DNA from: Ipomoea triloba
Lineage: Eukaryota; Streptophyta; Magnoliopsida; Solanales; Convolvulaceae
Assembly (NCBI RefSeq): GCF_003576645.1
Contig: NC_044916.1
Location: 36,936,261-37,000,260 of the forward strand
Reading direction: 5' to 3'
DNA: 64,000 bases
Of the stretch, positions 44,969 through 56,967 are shown piece by piece. A program made the translations under genes and the position numbers. The notes under the pieces are model-generated. The model did not search any database, was not told where the DNA came from, and saw nothing but the letters and a program-made list of their open reading frames with translations. Numbering within the stretch: the stretch's first letter is position 1; each line of letters opens with the position of its first letter.

Positions 44969-46669
44969 ATGGAACTCCTAAAATACCTTAACCCGTCCAT
45001 TGTTGTCGTAGCAATTGCTTTGTATGTAGTTACTCATTATGTCTCTGGCAATGCCAAATCCCAGACACGAAGATTGCCGCCAGAAGCAGGTGGGGCGTGG
45101 CCAATTATAGGCCACCTTCATATCTTCAGCGGCTCTAGCCTTCCTCATATTGTCCTAGGAGACATGGCTGAGAAGTATGGACCGGCCTTCACTATTCGGA
45201 TCGGTGTGCATAGAGGTTTGGTGATTAGCGACTGGAAATTGGCCAAAGAACTCACCACTGCCCACGACGTTCACATTTCTTCTCGTCCCAAGTCTCGAGC
45301 CGCCAAACACTTGGGCTACAACAACTTTTTGCTTGCTTTTACTCCCTATGGTCCCTACTGGCGCGACATTCGCAAACTTATTTCCACAGAATTGCTCTCC
45401 AACCGACGCCTTGAGCAGCTGAAGCACATAAGAGCGGCCGAGGTTGAGACCTCTGTAAAGGAGCTTTATAAGCTTTGGACTGAAAACAAAAATTCGGACC
45501 CTTCCGGCCATGTTTTGATGGAAATGAAGAAGTGGTTCGGAGACCTAACGCTCAACATGGTCCTTCAAATGGTGGTCGGAAAACGAATCTTCGGTATGGC
45601 AACTGATTGTGATGAAAAAGAGGGGCGACTTTGCCAAAGGGTGTTGAGAGATTTTGTTAAATTTCTTGGGGTTTTTGTGCCGGCAGATGCCCTGCCTTTC
45701 TTGGGATGGCTAGATATTGGAGGGTATGAGAAAACTATGAAGAAAGTTGCTAAGGAAATGGACTCTCTTGTTGACGAATGGCTACAAGAGCACCGTCGGA
45801 AGAAAGACGCCAAGGGTGATGAATCTACTGTCTGTGACGACGAGAAAGATTTCATGGATGCGATGCTTTCACGAATAGAAGGGATTGATCTTAATGGTTG
45901 CAGTGCTGACACCGCCATCAAAGCTACTTGCATGGTATATGATCTATGTTTATCAAATTATCATTCCTGAATTTAAGTCCTCCAGATATTCTTAAAATTC
46001 CTACACAAAACATTAATGTTATATGAAATATTAAATTTTGTATATCAGAGTATGATTGCAGGAGGAACAGATACGGTAACAGTAGTGCTAACCTGGGCTT
46101 TGTCTTTGATGATGAACAATCCCCATGTGTTGAAGATGGCTCAAGAAGAACTAGACATGGTAGTAGGGAAAGAAAGAAAAGTAAATGAGTTAGACATCAA
46201 TAATTTGATTTATCTTCAAGCTATTGTTAAAGAAACATTAAGGATGTATCCTGCAGCTCCACTAGGAGGTCCAAGAATGTTCACAGAAGATTGCACCATA
46301 TATGGTTTTCATGTTCCAAAAGAAACTTGGCTATTCTTTAACATGCAGAAACTCCAACGAGATCCACAAGTTTGGTCTAGTCCTCATGAATTCAAACCTG
46401 AGAGATTTATTAATTGCCATAAGGAGGTTGATGTTTTTGGACGAAATTTCGAGTTGATTCCATTTGGTATTGGTAGAAGAATATGTCCAGGAACAACTTT
46501 TAGTCTTCAAATGTTGCACTTGATCTTAGCCAATTTGTTGCATTCCTTTGAGCTTTCAAATGTCTCTCGTGAAGGAATTGATATGACTGAGACGGTTGGA
46601 CTAAGCAACCTCAAAGGCACACCACTTGAAATTCTCTTAGCTCCTCGTCTCTCCGCTCATCTCTATTAG
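44969..46669 (+). CDS. Cytochrome P450 CYP82D-like gene F
   Basis: Exons 44969-45934 (322 codons) and 46049-46669 (621 nt) give 528 residues, with a short 114-bp intron. Features: MELLKYLNPSIVVVA anchor, [35 protein letters not shown]-helix [31 protein letters not shown], haem loop FGIGRRICPG with Cys468. The conserved Trp in NVWKLQRD is Gln here (NMQKLQRD), which may affect folding near the K'-helix. Its last 140 bases are the source of the relic after gene G, which marks the left edge of the G/H duplication. Confidence 0.92.
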
Positions 46670-47505
46670 TCAATCACACATGTAATTAATATATGTTTTT
46701 TTTGGTGCATTTAATAAATGTGTGTGTGTGTATGTGTGTGTTTGTATGTAAGTATGTTCACTAGAAAGTGTTTCCATGGACATAGTGATTTATCAGATCT
46801 CTGTGGCCTATATGAAAGGTAACTTTCAACACACAACTATATAAAATTAATACACATAGATAGTTTGCAGTCTCATCACAATCATAAGCCAAACAAAAAA
46901 ATATAGCAACTCAAAATCTATTATAAGCTCTATTATTTTCAAGCAAATCAATAAAGTACTACAAATTTACTATATAATTGAACAAGAACAAAACTACATT
47001 ATGCAAATATTAAAGCTATCAAAGATGCATTTTCTGTAACATCAAAACATCGTGTGGTTTTGAATGGGATTCCACTAATTTAAGCTAATCCATTTAAATA
47101 ATTAAAGACATCAGCATCTCAGTATATCAGCAAGTTACCTCTTATAGGATGTTTGTGCTCTGCAAAGAATTATGAAACCAGTTGAATAGTTGATGGTGTT
47201 TAGGAATCAGTACAAATATGTATATGCTTTAGTCAAACAAAAAATCATTTAAATTATTTACATACCACATACATAATTCATCTATATGGACTCCTTATAC
47301 ATAGCAATAGTAGTTGATGTGATATGTCAACTTTGCATAAGGGCTAACAGACAAGCAGTAGTTTTCTATCTTCTTATAAACAGACAAAAAACTGCAGTGC
47401 CTAATTTTCATGGCCACAATAAACTGTGGTGCAATTTTCTGTAAAGATATTAGTCAGTTTAGGCTTATCCAATCAAATATAGAAATGCTTACACGCTATG
47501 GCACA
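46670..47505. other. Intergenic spacer F to G (duplicated at 52100-52940)
   Basis: 3' UTR with a TG-rich microsatellite (46716-46745), then AT-rich spacer without gene. It is near-identical to the G to H spacer apart from small indels such as GT repeat length and TCAGTACAAATATG versus TCTGCAGTATAAATATG. Confidence 0.75.
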
Positions 47506-48159
47506 AGTATACATATAATCACACATCAATTAATCCACACACCATAACCATGGAATTTGTTCTCCAAAACCTTGATACTTCAGTTATTGTTGTAGCTATT
47601 GCTTTTTATATAGTTTTTCATTATCTTTCTCACAATAACAAGTCTCGGAAGCAAAAATTACTGCCTGAAGCAGATGGGGGGTGGCCAATTATAGGCCACC
47701 TTTACATCTTCAGCGGCTCTAAGCTTCCTCATGTTGCCCTGGGAAACATGGCTGACATGTATGGACCAGCCTTCACTATCCGGATCGGTGTGCAGAGAGT
47801 CTTGGTGGTCAGCGACTGGAAATTAGCCAAAGAACTCTCCACTGTCCACGATGTTCACATTTCTACTCGTCCCAAGTTTCGAGCTGCCAAACACTTGGGC
47901 TACAACTACATAATGCTCGCTTTCACTCCCTATGGTCCTTACTGGCGCGAGGTTCGCAAACTTATTTCCACAGAACTACTCTCCAACCGAAAGCTTGAGC
48001 AGCTCAAGCACATAAGAGTGTCTGAGATTGACATCTCTATAAAGGAGTTGTACAAGTTTTGGGCTGAAAAGAAAAATTCTGAACCTTCTGGCTGTGTTCA
48101 AGTGGAAATGAAGAAGTGGTTCGGAGACATAACACTTAATGTGTTCCTTCAAATGATAG

Positions 48160-50299
48160 TGATACGAACTCGTACCAAGCCGGCACCGCTTTGAGTGGAT
48201 GCGAATACCCTTGCTTGGCCTAACTCATCAAAGAGCTCATCTGCCGTAGGAATAGGAAATTGGTCTCGTACTGTTGCAGCGTTCAAGGCTCTATAATCTA
48301 CGCAGAATCTGTAGGTGCCATCTTTCTTTTTTACGAGTAGGACTGGAGATGAGAAAGGGCTTTGACTAGGTCGGATAATTCCTTGATCTAGCATTTCTGT
48401 AACCAGCTTCTCGATTTCTTCTTTTTGGAAGTGTGGGTAGCGATATGGGCGAACATTGATTGGCTTGGTTCCCGGCTGTAAATGAATTCTGTGATTGAAA
48501 AATCTATATGGGGGTAACGTAGCAGGTGCTTGGAATAGTTTCTCATGCTGCTGAAGTACCGTTATAATTTCTGGTGGAATATCTGTAGGGAGTTGTATCT
48601 CCTGTATAGATTTTTCAGTATTATTTTCTTCTGGTGGAGATTCAGGACCACTTATTAAGAACAACTCATAGAGTTCCAGTATTTCCCTTGTTGCTACTGG
48701 AGCTTCTAACTGATTCAGAGTTATTTCATGTGGTGTCAATGAGTGATTTCCTTGCAATTTTACCTGTTGGCCTTTCCATTCAAACTGCATGGACATATTA
48801 GCATAGTCATGCTCAACCTTTCCCAGTCCCCGTAACCATTGAATTCCTAACACCATGTCCGGGCCTCGAATTGGAAGCACAAAGAAGTCTATTAAGAATT
48901 CAGTGCCATGTAGTGTCAATGGTACTTGTTTGCAACTGTGGGAACAAGCTAGAGAATCTCCGTTACCAACATATACCCGAAATGGTGTAACCTTCAAAGC
49001 ATGTAACTGTAATTGCTCCGCAATTTTGGGTTGCACAAAGTTATGGGTGCTACCACTATCTATTAAAATCTGTAATTTTTGCCCATTAACTTCCCCCAAA
49101 AGTTTAAGCGATCTAGGATTACCTAGGCCTGCCAATGAGTTTAGACTAGAAATATCTCCTGAGATTATGTCATCTTGCCCATGCACTATGGTGTCTTCCT
49201 GTAAGAGTGGATCTTCTATATCGTCATCTCCTGTCCCCATTAGCATCAGAAATCTGGTTCGACATCTATGGTTGTTTGACCAGCGTTGGTCACAGTTATA
49301 GCAGATACCTTTCTCTCGTTTTTCCTGCATCTCTGCAGGTGTTAATCGTTTAATGGGAAGATTTGATGTTGATTGAGTTGAGGGTGGTAAAGCTAAGGTT
49401 GTTGTCTCCCTTTTGTCTTGGACAGATGATTGTGTTATAACTGGGGCTGACCGTGTAGTGTTTGCAGGTGGTATTTGGCGTTGTTGCCACCTTAAGGGTG
49501 ATCGTGCAACTGGTTGAAGCTCAGCCTGAATTTCCTCCAATTTTGCCTCATATTCTCGAGCAAGATCAAAAGCTTCCATCAATGTTGTTGGTCGTGCCAT
49601 CTGCACTTCCCGTCGAATAAGTGGTTTAAGCCCTGCGATGAACATGGAAAGAAGGATCGGTTCTGCAATCCCTGTAACTTTATTCATTAATCGTTCAAAT
49701 TCTGCTTGATAGGCAGTGACTGTGGTCTGCTGTGTCAATTTTGACAATTTCCCTTGGAAATCCTCAAAACGAGACTCACCGAACCGCTTTGTGACATTCT
49801 GCAAAAATTCCTTCCATGTGGTTAACAATCTATTCTTCTTCATCCATTGATACCACTCAGAAGCCTTCCCCTCCATTGTGAATCCTGCTATTCGCAAACG
49901 CTGTGTGTCGGGTGTATCATAAAAATCAAAATATTCTTGAATTCTAAATACCCAACCGTGAGGGTCTGAACCATCAAAGCGAGGTAACTCAAGTTTTATA
50001 TGAAATCGTTGGGTCCCTTGACCATTCTCCGTCTGCACAGATCGTTGGGTCCCTTGACCATTCTCCGTCTGCATAGATGGCTGCAGATGAGTATCAGGTG
50101 AAGGTCCTAAAATTCCCTGTACTTGAGGTTGCACTACTGCATTCATATTGGTTGTTACCATCGTTTCCAATCGTGAAACAGAGTTGATGAGTTTTTGAAT
50201 GAGTTGGTGGTTTGTAACAGTTTGTCTGTCAAAATTTTCTTGCAATTCGGTAATTGCCTGCTCCCAAGGATGAGTTGCTGTAGCTTGGTTGTCTGACAT
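48160..50299 (-). pseudogene. Truncated gypsy gag-protease-RT frame
   Basis: A frame of 716 residues starting at 50299 on the minus strand. It contains a gag region with LELPRFDGSDPHGW and FESLM-type helices, a zinc knuckle GICYNCDQRWSNNHRC, the protease core LIDSGSTHNFVQP, and the start of reverse transcriptase (SPFSSPVLLVKKKDGTYRFC, VDYRALN). It is cut before the YxDD catalytic box, and the last 15 or so residues are translated LTR. RNase H and integrase are absent. A duplicated 39-base unit near 50002-50077 repeats QTENGQGTQR. Confidence 0.88.
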
Positions 50300-50340
50300 A
50301 ATGAGGCAGGATTATAGTTCGATTCAATGAAAGCACCAAT

Positions 50341-50736
50341 TGATACGAACTCGTACCAAGCCGGCACCGCTTTGAGTGGATGCGAACTCCAAGGACGGAA
50401 TGAGAGGGGGAAAATCAGAGAGAGAAATAGAGAGAGAGAGAGAGAGATAGCAGGAGAATGGAAGTTGAAATAATTCTTGTGTGTCCTCTTCCCTGGCATG
50501 CAGGGTGGTTATATACTGAGTTACTCCTATTATGTTTATGACTATGATTCTTAATATGATATATATTAGGACTAAACTATACTATCCTATTATGAATAGA
50601 CTTAGTCTAACAAATGTAATCAGCCATCCATGCTGGTTTCCTTCGTTCCCTCTTTGGCCTAGCAGTATGAGTTGTTTCTTCTCTATCTTTCATATCTTGA
50701 TTTTCACCCTCTTCTACTGTGGATATGCCCGTATCA
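50341..50736 (-). repeat. Gypsy 5' LTR
   Basis: 396 bp, starting TGATACGGGCATATCC on the minus strand and ending GAGTTCGTATCA. It includes an AG microsatellite (50427-50447). The sequence after it, TTGGTGCTTTCATTGAATCG, is the likely primer-binding region, followed by the gag ATG at 50299. Confidence 0.8.
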
Positions 50737-51957
50737 GATAGCCAGCAAGCGATACTTCGGTACAGCAGAGGTTAGTGATGAAAAAGAGGGGCAGCATTGC
50801 CAAAGGGTATTGAGAGGTTTCCTTCACTATCTTGGGGTTTTTGTCCCAGCAGATACCCTGCCCTTTCTGGGATGATTAGATATCGGAGGGTATGAGAAAA
50901 CTATGAAAGAAGTTGCTAAAGAAATGGACTCTCTTGTTGAAGAATGGTTACAAGAGCATCATTGGAAGAAAGAGGCCACAGGTGATGGATCTACTGTTAG
51001 AGGCAGCAAGGAAGATTTCATGGATGTGATGCTTTCACGAATTGAAGGGATTGATCTTAATGGTTTCAATGCTGATAGCGTCATCAAATCAACTTGCATT
51101 GTAAGTACTCTTGGTTTATCAAATTATCATTCCTAAATTTAAGTCTTACATGTGTACTTGATATTAAAAGTAATACATATAACTTTAATTTATATCATGT
51201 ATCTAATTCACAATTTTCTTTAACTATTTAAATTTTGTATATCAGAATTTGATTGCTGGAGGAGCAGATACGACCTCAGTCATGCTAACATGGGCTCTAT
51301 CTTTGATGATGAACAACTCCCATGTGTTGAAGATGGCTCAAGAAGAACTAGACATGGTAGTTGGCAGGGAAAGAAAGGTAAATGAATCAGATATCAAGAA
51401 TTTGGTGTATCTTCAAGCTATTGTGAAAGAAACATTTAGGATGTACCCAGGGGCTCCACTAGGAGGCCCAAGAATGTTCACAGAAGATTGCACCATATCT
51501 GGTTTTCATGTTCCAAAAGGCACTTGGTTGTTCTTTAACCTGTGGAAACTCCAACGAGATCCACAAGTTTGGTCTAGCCCTCACGAATTTAAACCTGAGA
51601 GGTTTATTAATAGTCATAAAGACCTTGATGTTTTGGGACAAGATTTTGAGTTGATCCCATTTGGTGCGGGTAGAAGAATATGCCCAGGAATAACTTTTAG
51701 TCTTCAAATGGTGCACTTGGTGTTGGCTAATTTGTTACATTCCTTTGAGCTCTCAAATGTCTCTAATGAAGGAATTGATATGACTGAGACAGCAGGAATA
51801 ACCAACCTCAAAGCTATACCACTTGAAATTCTCATAGTTCCCAGCCTCTCCCCTAATCTTTATTAGTCAACCACACATTAATACGTATGTGTGCATATAT
51901 CTATTCATAAATGTATATCTATCCATACAGGCATTTGTCACTGCCAGAATATTTTGA

Positions 51958-52099
51958 AGCCAATTTGTTGCATTCCTTTGAGCTTTCAAATGTCTCTCAT
52001 GAAGGAATTGATATGACTGAGACGGTTGGACTAAGCAACCACAAAGGCACACCACTTGAAATTCTCTTAGCTCCTCGTCTCTCCGCTCATCTCTATTAG
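51958..52099 (+). pseudogene. Gene F exon 2 tail at duplication junction
   Basis: [20 protein letters not shown] through LLAPRLSAHLY and stop is a near-copy of the last 46 residues of gene F, with HKG for LKG. It joins the gene G 3' UTR at AGCCAAT (51958-51964). It has no upstream exon sequence and marks the tandem duplication junction. Confidence 0.93.
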
Positions 52100-52985
52100 T
52101 CAATCACACATGTAATTAATATATGTTTTTTTTTTTGGTGCATTTAATAAATGTGTGTGTGTGTGTGTGTGTGTGTTTGTATGTATGTTCACTAGAAAGT
52201 GTTTCCATGGACATAGTGATTTATCAGATCCCTGTGGCCTATATGAAAGGTAACTTTCAACACACAACTATACAAAATTAATACACATAGATAGTTTGCA
52301 GTCTCATCACAATCATAAGCCAAACAAAAAAATATAGCAACTCAAAATCTATTATAAGCTCTATTATTTTCAAGCAAATCAATACAGTACTACAAATTTA
52401 CTATATAATTGAACAAGAACAAAACTACATTCTGCAAATATTAAAGCTATCGAAGATGCATTTTCTGTAACATCAAAACATCTTGTGGTTTTGAATGGGA
52501 TTCCACTAATTTAAGCTAATCCATTTAAATAACTAAAGACATCAGCATCTCAGTATATCAGCAAGTTACCTCTTATAGGATGTTTGTGCTCTGCAAAGAA
52601 TTATGAAACCAGTTGAATAGTTGATGGTGTTTAGGAATCTGCAGTATAAATATGTATATGCTTTAGTCAAACAAAAGATCATTTAAATTATTTACATACC
52701 ACATACATAATACATCTATATGGACTCCTTATACATAGCAATAGTAGTTGATGTGATATGTCAACTTTGCATAAGGGCTAACAGACAAGCAGTAATTTTC
52801 TATCTTCTTATCAACACACAAAAAACTGCAGTGCCTAATTTTCATGGCCACAATAAACTGCGGTGCCTAATCTTCTGTAAAGATATTAGTCAGTTTAGCC
52901 TAATCCAATCAAATATAGAAATGCTTACACGCTATGGCACAAGTATACATATAATCACACATCAATTAATCCACACACCATAACC

Positions 52986-54720
52986 ATGGAATTTGTTCTC
53001 CAAAACCTTGATACTTCAGTTATTGTTGTAGCTATTGCTTTTTATATAGTTTTTCATTATCTTTCTCACAATAACAAGTCTCGGAAGCAAAAATTACTGC
53101 CGGAAGCAGGTGGGGGGTGGCCAATTATAGGCCACCTTCACATCTTCAGCGGCTCTAAGCTTCCTCATGTTGCCCTGGGAAACATGGCTGACAAGTATGG
53201 ACCAGCCTTCACTATCCGGATCGGTGTGCAGAGAGCCTTGGTGGTCAGCGACTGGAAATTAGCCAAAGAACTCTCCACTGTCCACGATGTTCACATTTCT
53301 ACTCGTCCCAAGTTTCGAGCTGCCAAACACTTGGGCTACAACTACATAATGTTTGCTTTCACTCCATATGGTCCTTACTGGCGCGACGTTCGCAAACTTA
53401 TTTCCGTAGAACTACTCTCCAACCGAAAGATTGAGCAGCTCAAGCACATAAGAGTGTCTGAGATTGACACCTCTATAAAGGAGTTGCATAAGCTTTGGGC
53501 GGAAAAGAAAAATTCTGAACCTTCTGGCTGTGTTCAAGTGGAAATGAAAAAGTGGTTCGGAGACATAACACTTAATGTGTTCCTTCAAATGATAGCCAGC
53601 AAACGATACTTTGGTACAGCAGAGGTTAGTGATGAAAAAGAGGGACGGCGTTGCCAAAGGGTATTGAGAGGTTTTTTTCACTATCTTGGGGTTTTTGTCC
53701 CAGCAGATGCCCTGCCTTTTTTGGGATGGTTAGATATCGGAGGGTATGAGAAAACCATGAAAGAAGTTGCTAAAGAAATGGACTCTCTTGTTGAAGAATG
53801 GTTACAAGAGCATCATTGGAAGAAAGAGGCCACAGATGATGGATCTACTGTTAGAGGTAGCAAGGAAGATTTCATGGATGTGATGCTTTCACGAATTGAA
53901 GGGATTGATCTTAATGGTTTCGATGCTGATAGTGTCATCAAATCAACTTGCATGGTATGTACTCTTGGTTTATCAAATTATCATTCCTAAATTTAAGTCT
54001 TACATGTGTACTTGAAATTAAAAATAATACATATAACTTTAATTTATATCATGTATCTAATTCACAATTATCTATAACTATTTAAATTTTGTATATCAGA
54101 ATTTGATTGCTGGAGGAGCAGATACGACCTCAATCATGCTAACATGGGCTCTATCTTTGATGATGAACAACCCCCATGTGTTGAACATGGCTCAAGAAGA
54201 ACTAGACATTGTAGTTGGCAAGGAAAGAAAGGTAAATGAATCAGATATCAAGAATTTGGTGTATCTTCAAGCTATTGTGAAAGAAACATTTAGGATGTAC
54301 CCAGGGGCTCCACTAGGAGGCCCAAGAATGTTCACAGAAGATTGCACCATATCTGGTTTTCATGTTCCAAAAGACACTTGGTTGTTCTTTAACCTGTGGA
54401 AACTCCAACGAGATCCACAAGTTTGGTCTAGCCCTCACGAATTTAAACCTGAGAGGTTTATTAATAGTCATAAAGACCTTGATGTTTTGGGACAAGATTT
54501 TGAGTTGATCCCATTTGGTGCCGGTAGAAGAATATGCCCAGGGATAACTTTTGGTCTTCAAATGGTGCACTTGGTGTTGGCTAATTTGTTACATTCCTTT
54601 GAGCTCTCAAATGTCTCTAATGAAGGAATTGATATGACTGAGACGGCTGGACTAACCAATCTCAAAGCTACACCACTTGAAATTCTCATAGTTCCCCGCC
54701 TCTCCCCTAATCTTTATTAG
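52986..54720 (+). CDS. Cytochrome P450 CYP82D-like gene H
   Basis: Exons 52986-53954 (323 codons) and 54100-54720 (621 nt), 529 residues, 145-bp intron. Features: [16 protein letters not shown] anchor, hinge [18 protein letters not shown] (Leu replaces the first Pro of the usual PPEAGGAW), [18 protein letters not shown]-helix [14 protein letters not shown] with the full [20 protein letters not shown], haem loop [10 protein letters not shown] with Cys469. Intact tandem sister of broken gene G. The spacer and leader are almost identical to those of G, so both likely had the same expression pattern before G was lost. Confidence 0.94.
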
Positions 54721-54829
54721 TCAACCACACATTAATATGTATGTGTGCATATATCTATTCATACATGTATAATACCATACAGTGTAGATATTTATGCATT
54801 TGTCAATTGTCACTGCCAGAACATTTTGA

Positions 54830-56640
54830 AGCCAATGCACAACATATGAATGTAACTATATAAAATGCTTCCATGGACATGATCATTTATCAGATCTTTG
54901 TGGCCTGTATAAAAGGTAACTTTCTATCCTGTCAATTCAATTAGTATATAAAACTAATGGTTGATTGTTGGCTATATTTGATTTTCATAAAACATACAAA
55001 GACTTGTTATTCAACTCTTAACTATACATAACTGTTTCTTAAGACATTTTTTTCGAATAGATGGTAAGCAATCTCATCCTATGTTAAGCAAAACAGAAAC
55101 TCACAGCAACTCAAACCTACTCTAAGTTCTCTTATTTTCGCAAAATCAATAAAGTAATACGAATTTACCAAATAAACAAACAATGAAAGAGAATAAATTC
55201 ATAAATAATCCGAAATAAACAAACAATGAAAGAGAATAAATTCATAAATAATCCGAATATTACAACAAAAAATAAATTTTCAAAGAAAAAAAAAAAGAGT
55301 AAATAGGGTAAGTAAGAGAGAACCTCCGGAGGTGCATAGCATCCAGCGAATCAGTATCGAAAAGCACATCGGCAAAATGGGAGCTCAATCCACTCTTCCT
55401 CGCACTGGTCACTCTCGACAAATTCTTCCAAATCAGAAGCGGAAAACATAGAAAGGAAAATGGTGAAAGGAATTAGAAGGCAAACAATCAGAAGAAAAAG
55501 GTTTAAGAAGATTTGGTCTCAGAAATCATCCTGCAGCCGGCGTTACGAAGAGCTAGTTAATGGAAGAGAGAAAAGTCGGGGACTCGGGGAGAGACGTGAG
55601 ACGATATTGGTGCGGTGGCAAGTTTAGCGCGACCGTAGAAGAGAAGTAAAAAATAAAATTAAAAACAAATGAAATTACATTCTTATCAGAGTTATCTCTC
55701 AATTATAAAGTAAGCAAGTAACTAGTCAGTCACAGGCTCGCTCTTTGCGTAAAACGCTATGCCCAAAGTAGAAACTCTATTATTGCTTTTATATTTATCG
55801 TTACACTTTAGAAACTCAAGATTCATAACAAAATCATACCCTAATAATAAATTACAAAGGGTAAAACTTGTGAATAGCATTCTTGAGAATGAATTATTCT
55901 CTTTATATGGCCCTTAATATTAACTTTTTCTAAACATTTAAGAATAACTTGTGTATTATAATACCAAAAGTACCATTTACTATGAAGAATCTAGTATGAA
56001 AGATATCAATGTCGACATAAATATATTCACAATCTATGTCGACATTGATATCTTTTGTACTAGATTCACCGTACATGTTTTTAAGGTTATAACTAATACT
56101 ATCAATCTTATCTCTATTATTCAAACAAAAAAATCAATCAATCTTTATCTCTATAATATTTATACAATTTCAAACACATAAGTTTTAGTACTTCAAAAAA
56201 AAAATACATTAATGTCCATCCGAATAAAAAAATTTCTATTTTTTTTGGACCGTTGGGGGAGAACCTCAAGAGAGCCTACTGGCTCCTTACTTCAGTAATT
56301 AAAAAAAAATCTCATTATAATAATCAATGTATATCTTGCGCAGAGGTTGGATTTACATATAGCTATAATATTGCGTATTTGCATTTTATGTAACATCAAA
56401 ATATATTGCCATTTTACATAGGATTCCAGTAGTTTAAGCTAATCCTATCAAACAAAGACATTAGCACGTCAATACATCAGCAAGCTAGCTCATTGGTTGT
56501 TTGCGCTCAGCAAAGATTTTATTAAAACAGCTGACGATGTTCATGGATCAATATATAAGTATATCTATACATAAAGTCAAACAAATGCGATTTGCGTGCT
56601 AAAAGATATTATTGTTTATTTTAAGGAAACCAAAACACTT
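54830..56640. other. Intergenic spacer H to I
   Basis: No supported gene. A 27-bp duplication occurs near 55168-55255 (ATAAACAAACAATGAAAGAG twice). A block near 55301-55560 (GGGTAAGTAAGAGAGAACCT onward) is partly shared with 59387-59500 and on the minus strand looks like a decayed exon of an unidentified gene. A near-perfect hairpin lies at 55987-56067. Confidence 0.55.
55987..56067. repeat. 33-bp inverted repeat hairpin
   Basis: Left arm GAATCTAGTATGAAAGATAT continuing CAATGTCGACATA (55987-56019) is matched by the inverse at 56035-56067 with two mismatches and a 15-base loop. It could be a fold-back transposon core or a hairpin RNA source. There is no coding potential. Confidence 0.85.
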
Positions 56641-56641
56641 T

Positions 56642-56920
56642 GGCCATGTTTGATAATAAAATAATTAGTCCACCAGTCAATTTTGATTTGTTTAGTCACT
56701 ATTACTCGTTTTATTGGTTTAAACAAAATGTATAGTTAATTAATTTTTCTTAATAGCTTATTGCTTCAAAAGACTAAAATTCAAAAACTGTTCAGAACAA
56801 CTTTTTCCGATTAAATAATTAACAGCTAATTTACAAAACGTCTTTCTATAATTAACCAATACTATCAACCAATCAAACTCATTAACCCAATCAATCAACA
56901 GCTATTTACCGAACACCCCC
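56642..56920. mobile_element. hAT-like MITE in the gene I promoter
   Basis: Left end GGCCATGTTTGATAATAAAA and right end GCTATTTACCGAACACCCCC, with inner AGTCACTATTACTCG, GCTTATTGCTTCAAAA and ACGTCTTTCTATAATTAACC, match the family at 38829 and 60320. The right end lies 47 bases before the gene I ATG, so it occupies the normal promoter position. Confidence 0.75.
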
Positions 56921-56967
56921 TTATAATCCTGGCAATCTAGGCAGTGCAGCTAATTCAAACAAGAGCC

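Larger units (their letters stand above)
48160..50736 (-). mobile_element. Internally deleted Ty3/gypsy-like element inside gene G
   Basis: Bounded by TGATACGAACTCG and CCCGTATCA with a 5-bp target duplication GATAG at 48155-48159 and 50737-50741. On the minus strand the 5' LTR is 50736-50341 (396 bp), followed by a gag-protease-partial reverse transcriptase frame. Only the last 46 bp of the 3' LTR remain (48205-48160), identical to the same part of the 5' LTR. The rest of pol and most of the 3' LTR are deleted, so the element is not autonomous. Confidence 0.9.
47550..51866 (+). pseudogene. CYP82D-like P450 gene G split by a gypsy remnant
   Basis: Exon 1 begins at 47550 ([16 protein letters not shown]) and is cut at 48159 inside VFLQMI. 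It resumes at 50742 with [16 protein letters not shown] and ends at 51100. Exon 2 is 51246-51866 and complete, with [22 protein letters not shown] and [10 protein letters not shown]. Besides the 2.6-kb insertion, exon 1 has a TGA at 50873-50875 where paralogue H has TGG ([10 protein letters not shown] itself reads TLPFLG before the stop). Two independent lesions make function unlikely. Paralogue H (52986) is the intact sister; the two differ at few positions. Confidence 0.93.
46528..51957 (+). repeat. Tandem duplication unit, copy 1
   Basis: From AGCCAAT inside gene F exon 2 through the F 3' UTR, the spacer, and gene G to its 3' UTR. After removing the 2577-bp gypsy remnant and 5-bp TSD the unit is about 2.85 kb, matching copy 2 (51958-54829, 2.87 kb) almost base for base in the spacer. 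Confidence 0.9.
51958..54829 (+). repeat. Tandem duplication unit, copy 2
   Basis: Runs from the F exon tail through the duplicated spacer and gene H to its 3' UTR up to AGCCAAT at 54830-54836. It carries no gypsy insertion, so that insertion followed the duplication or was absent from the template. Confidence 0.9.

Noticed and set aside
48855..49301. 148-codon plus-strand frame
   Set aside because: Shadow of the gypsy gag-pol on the opposite strand.
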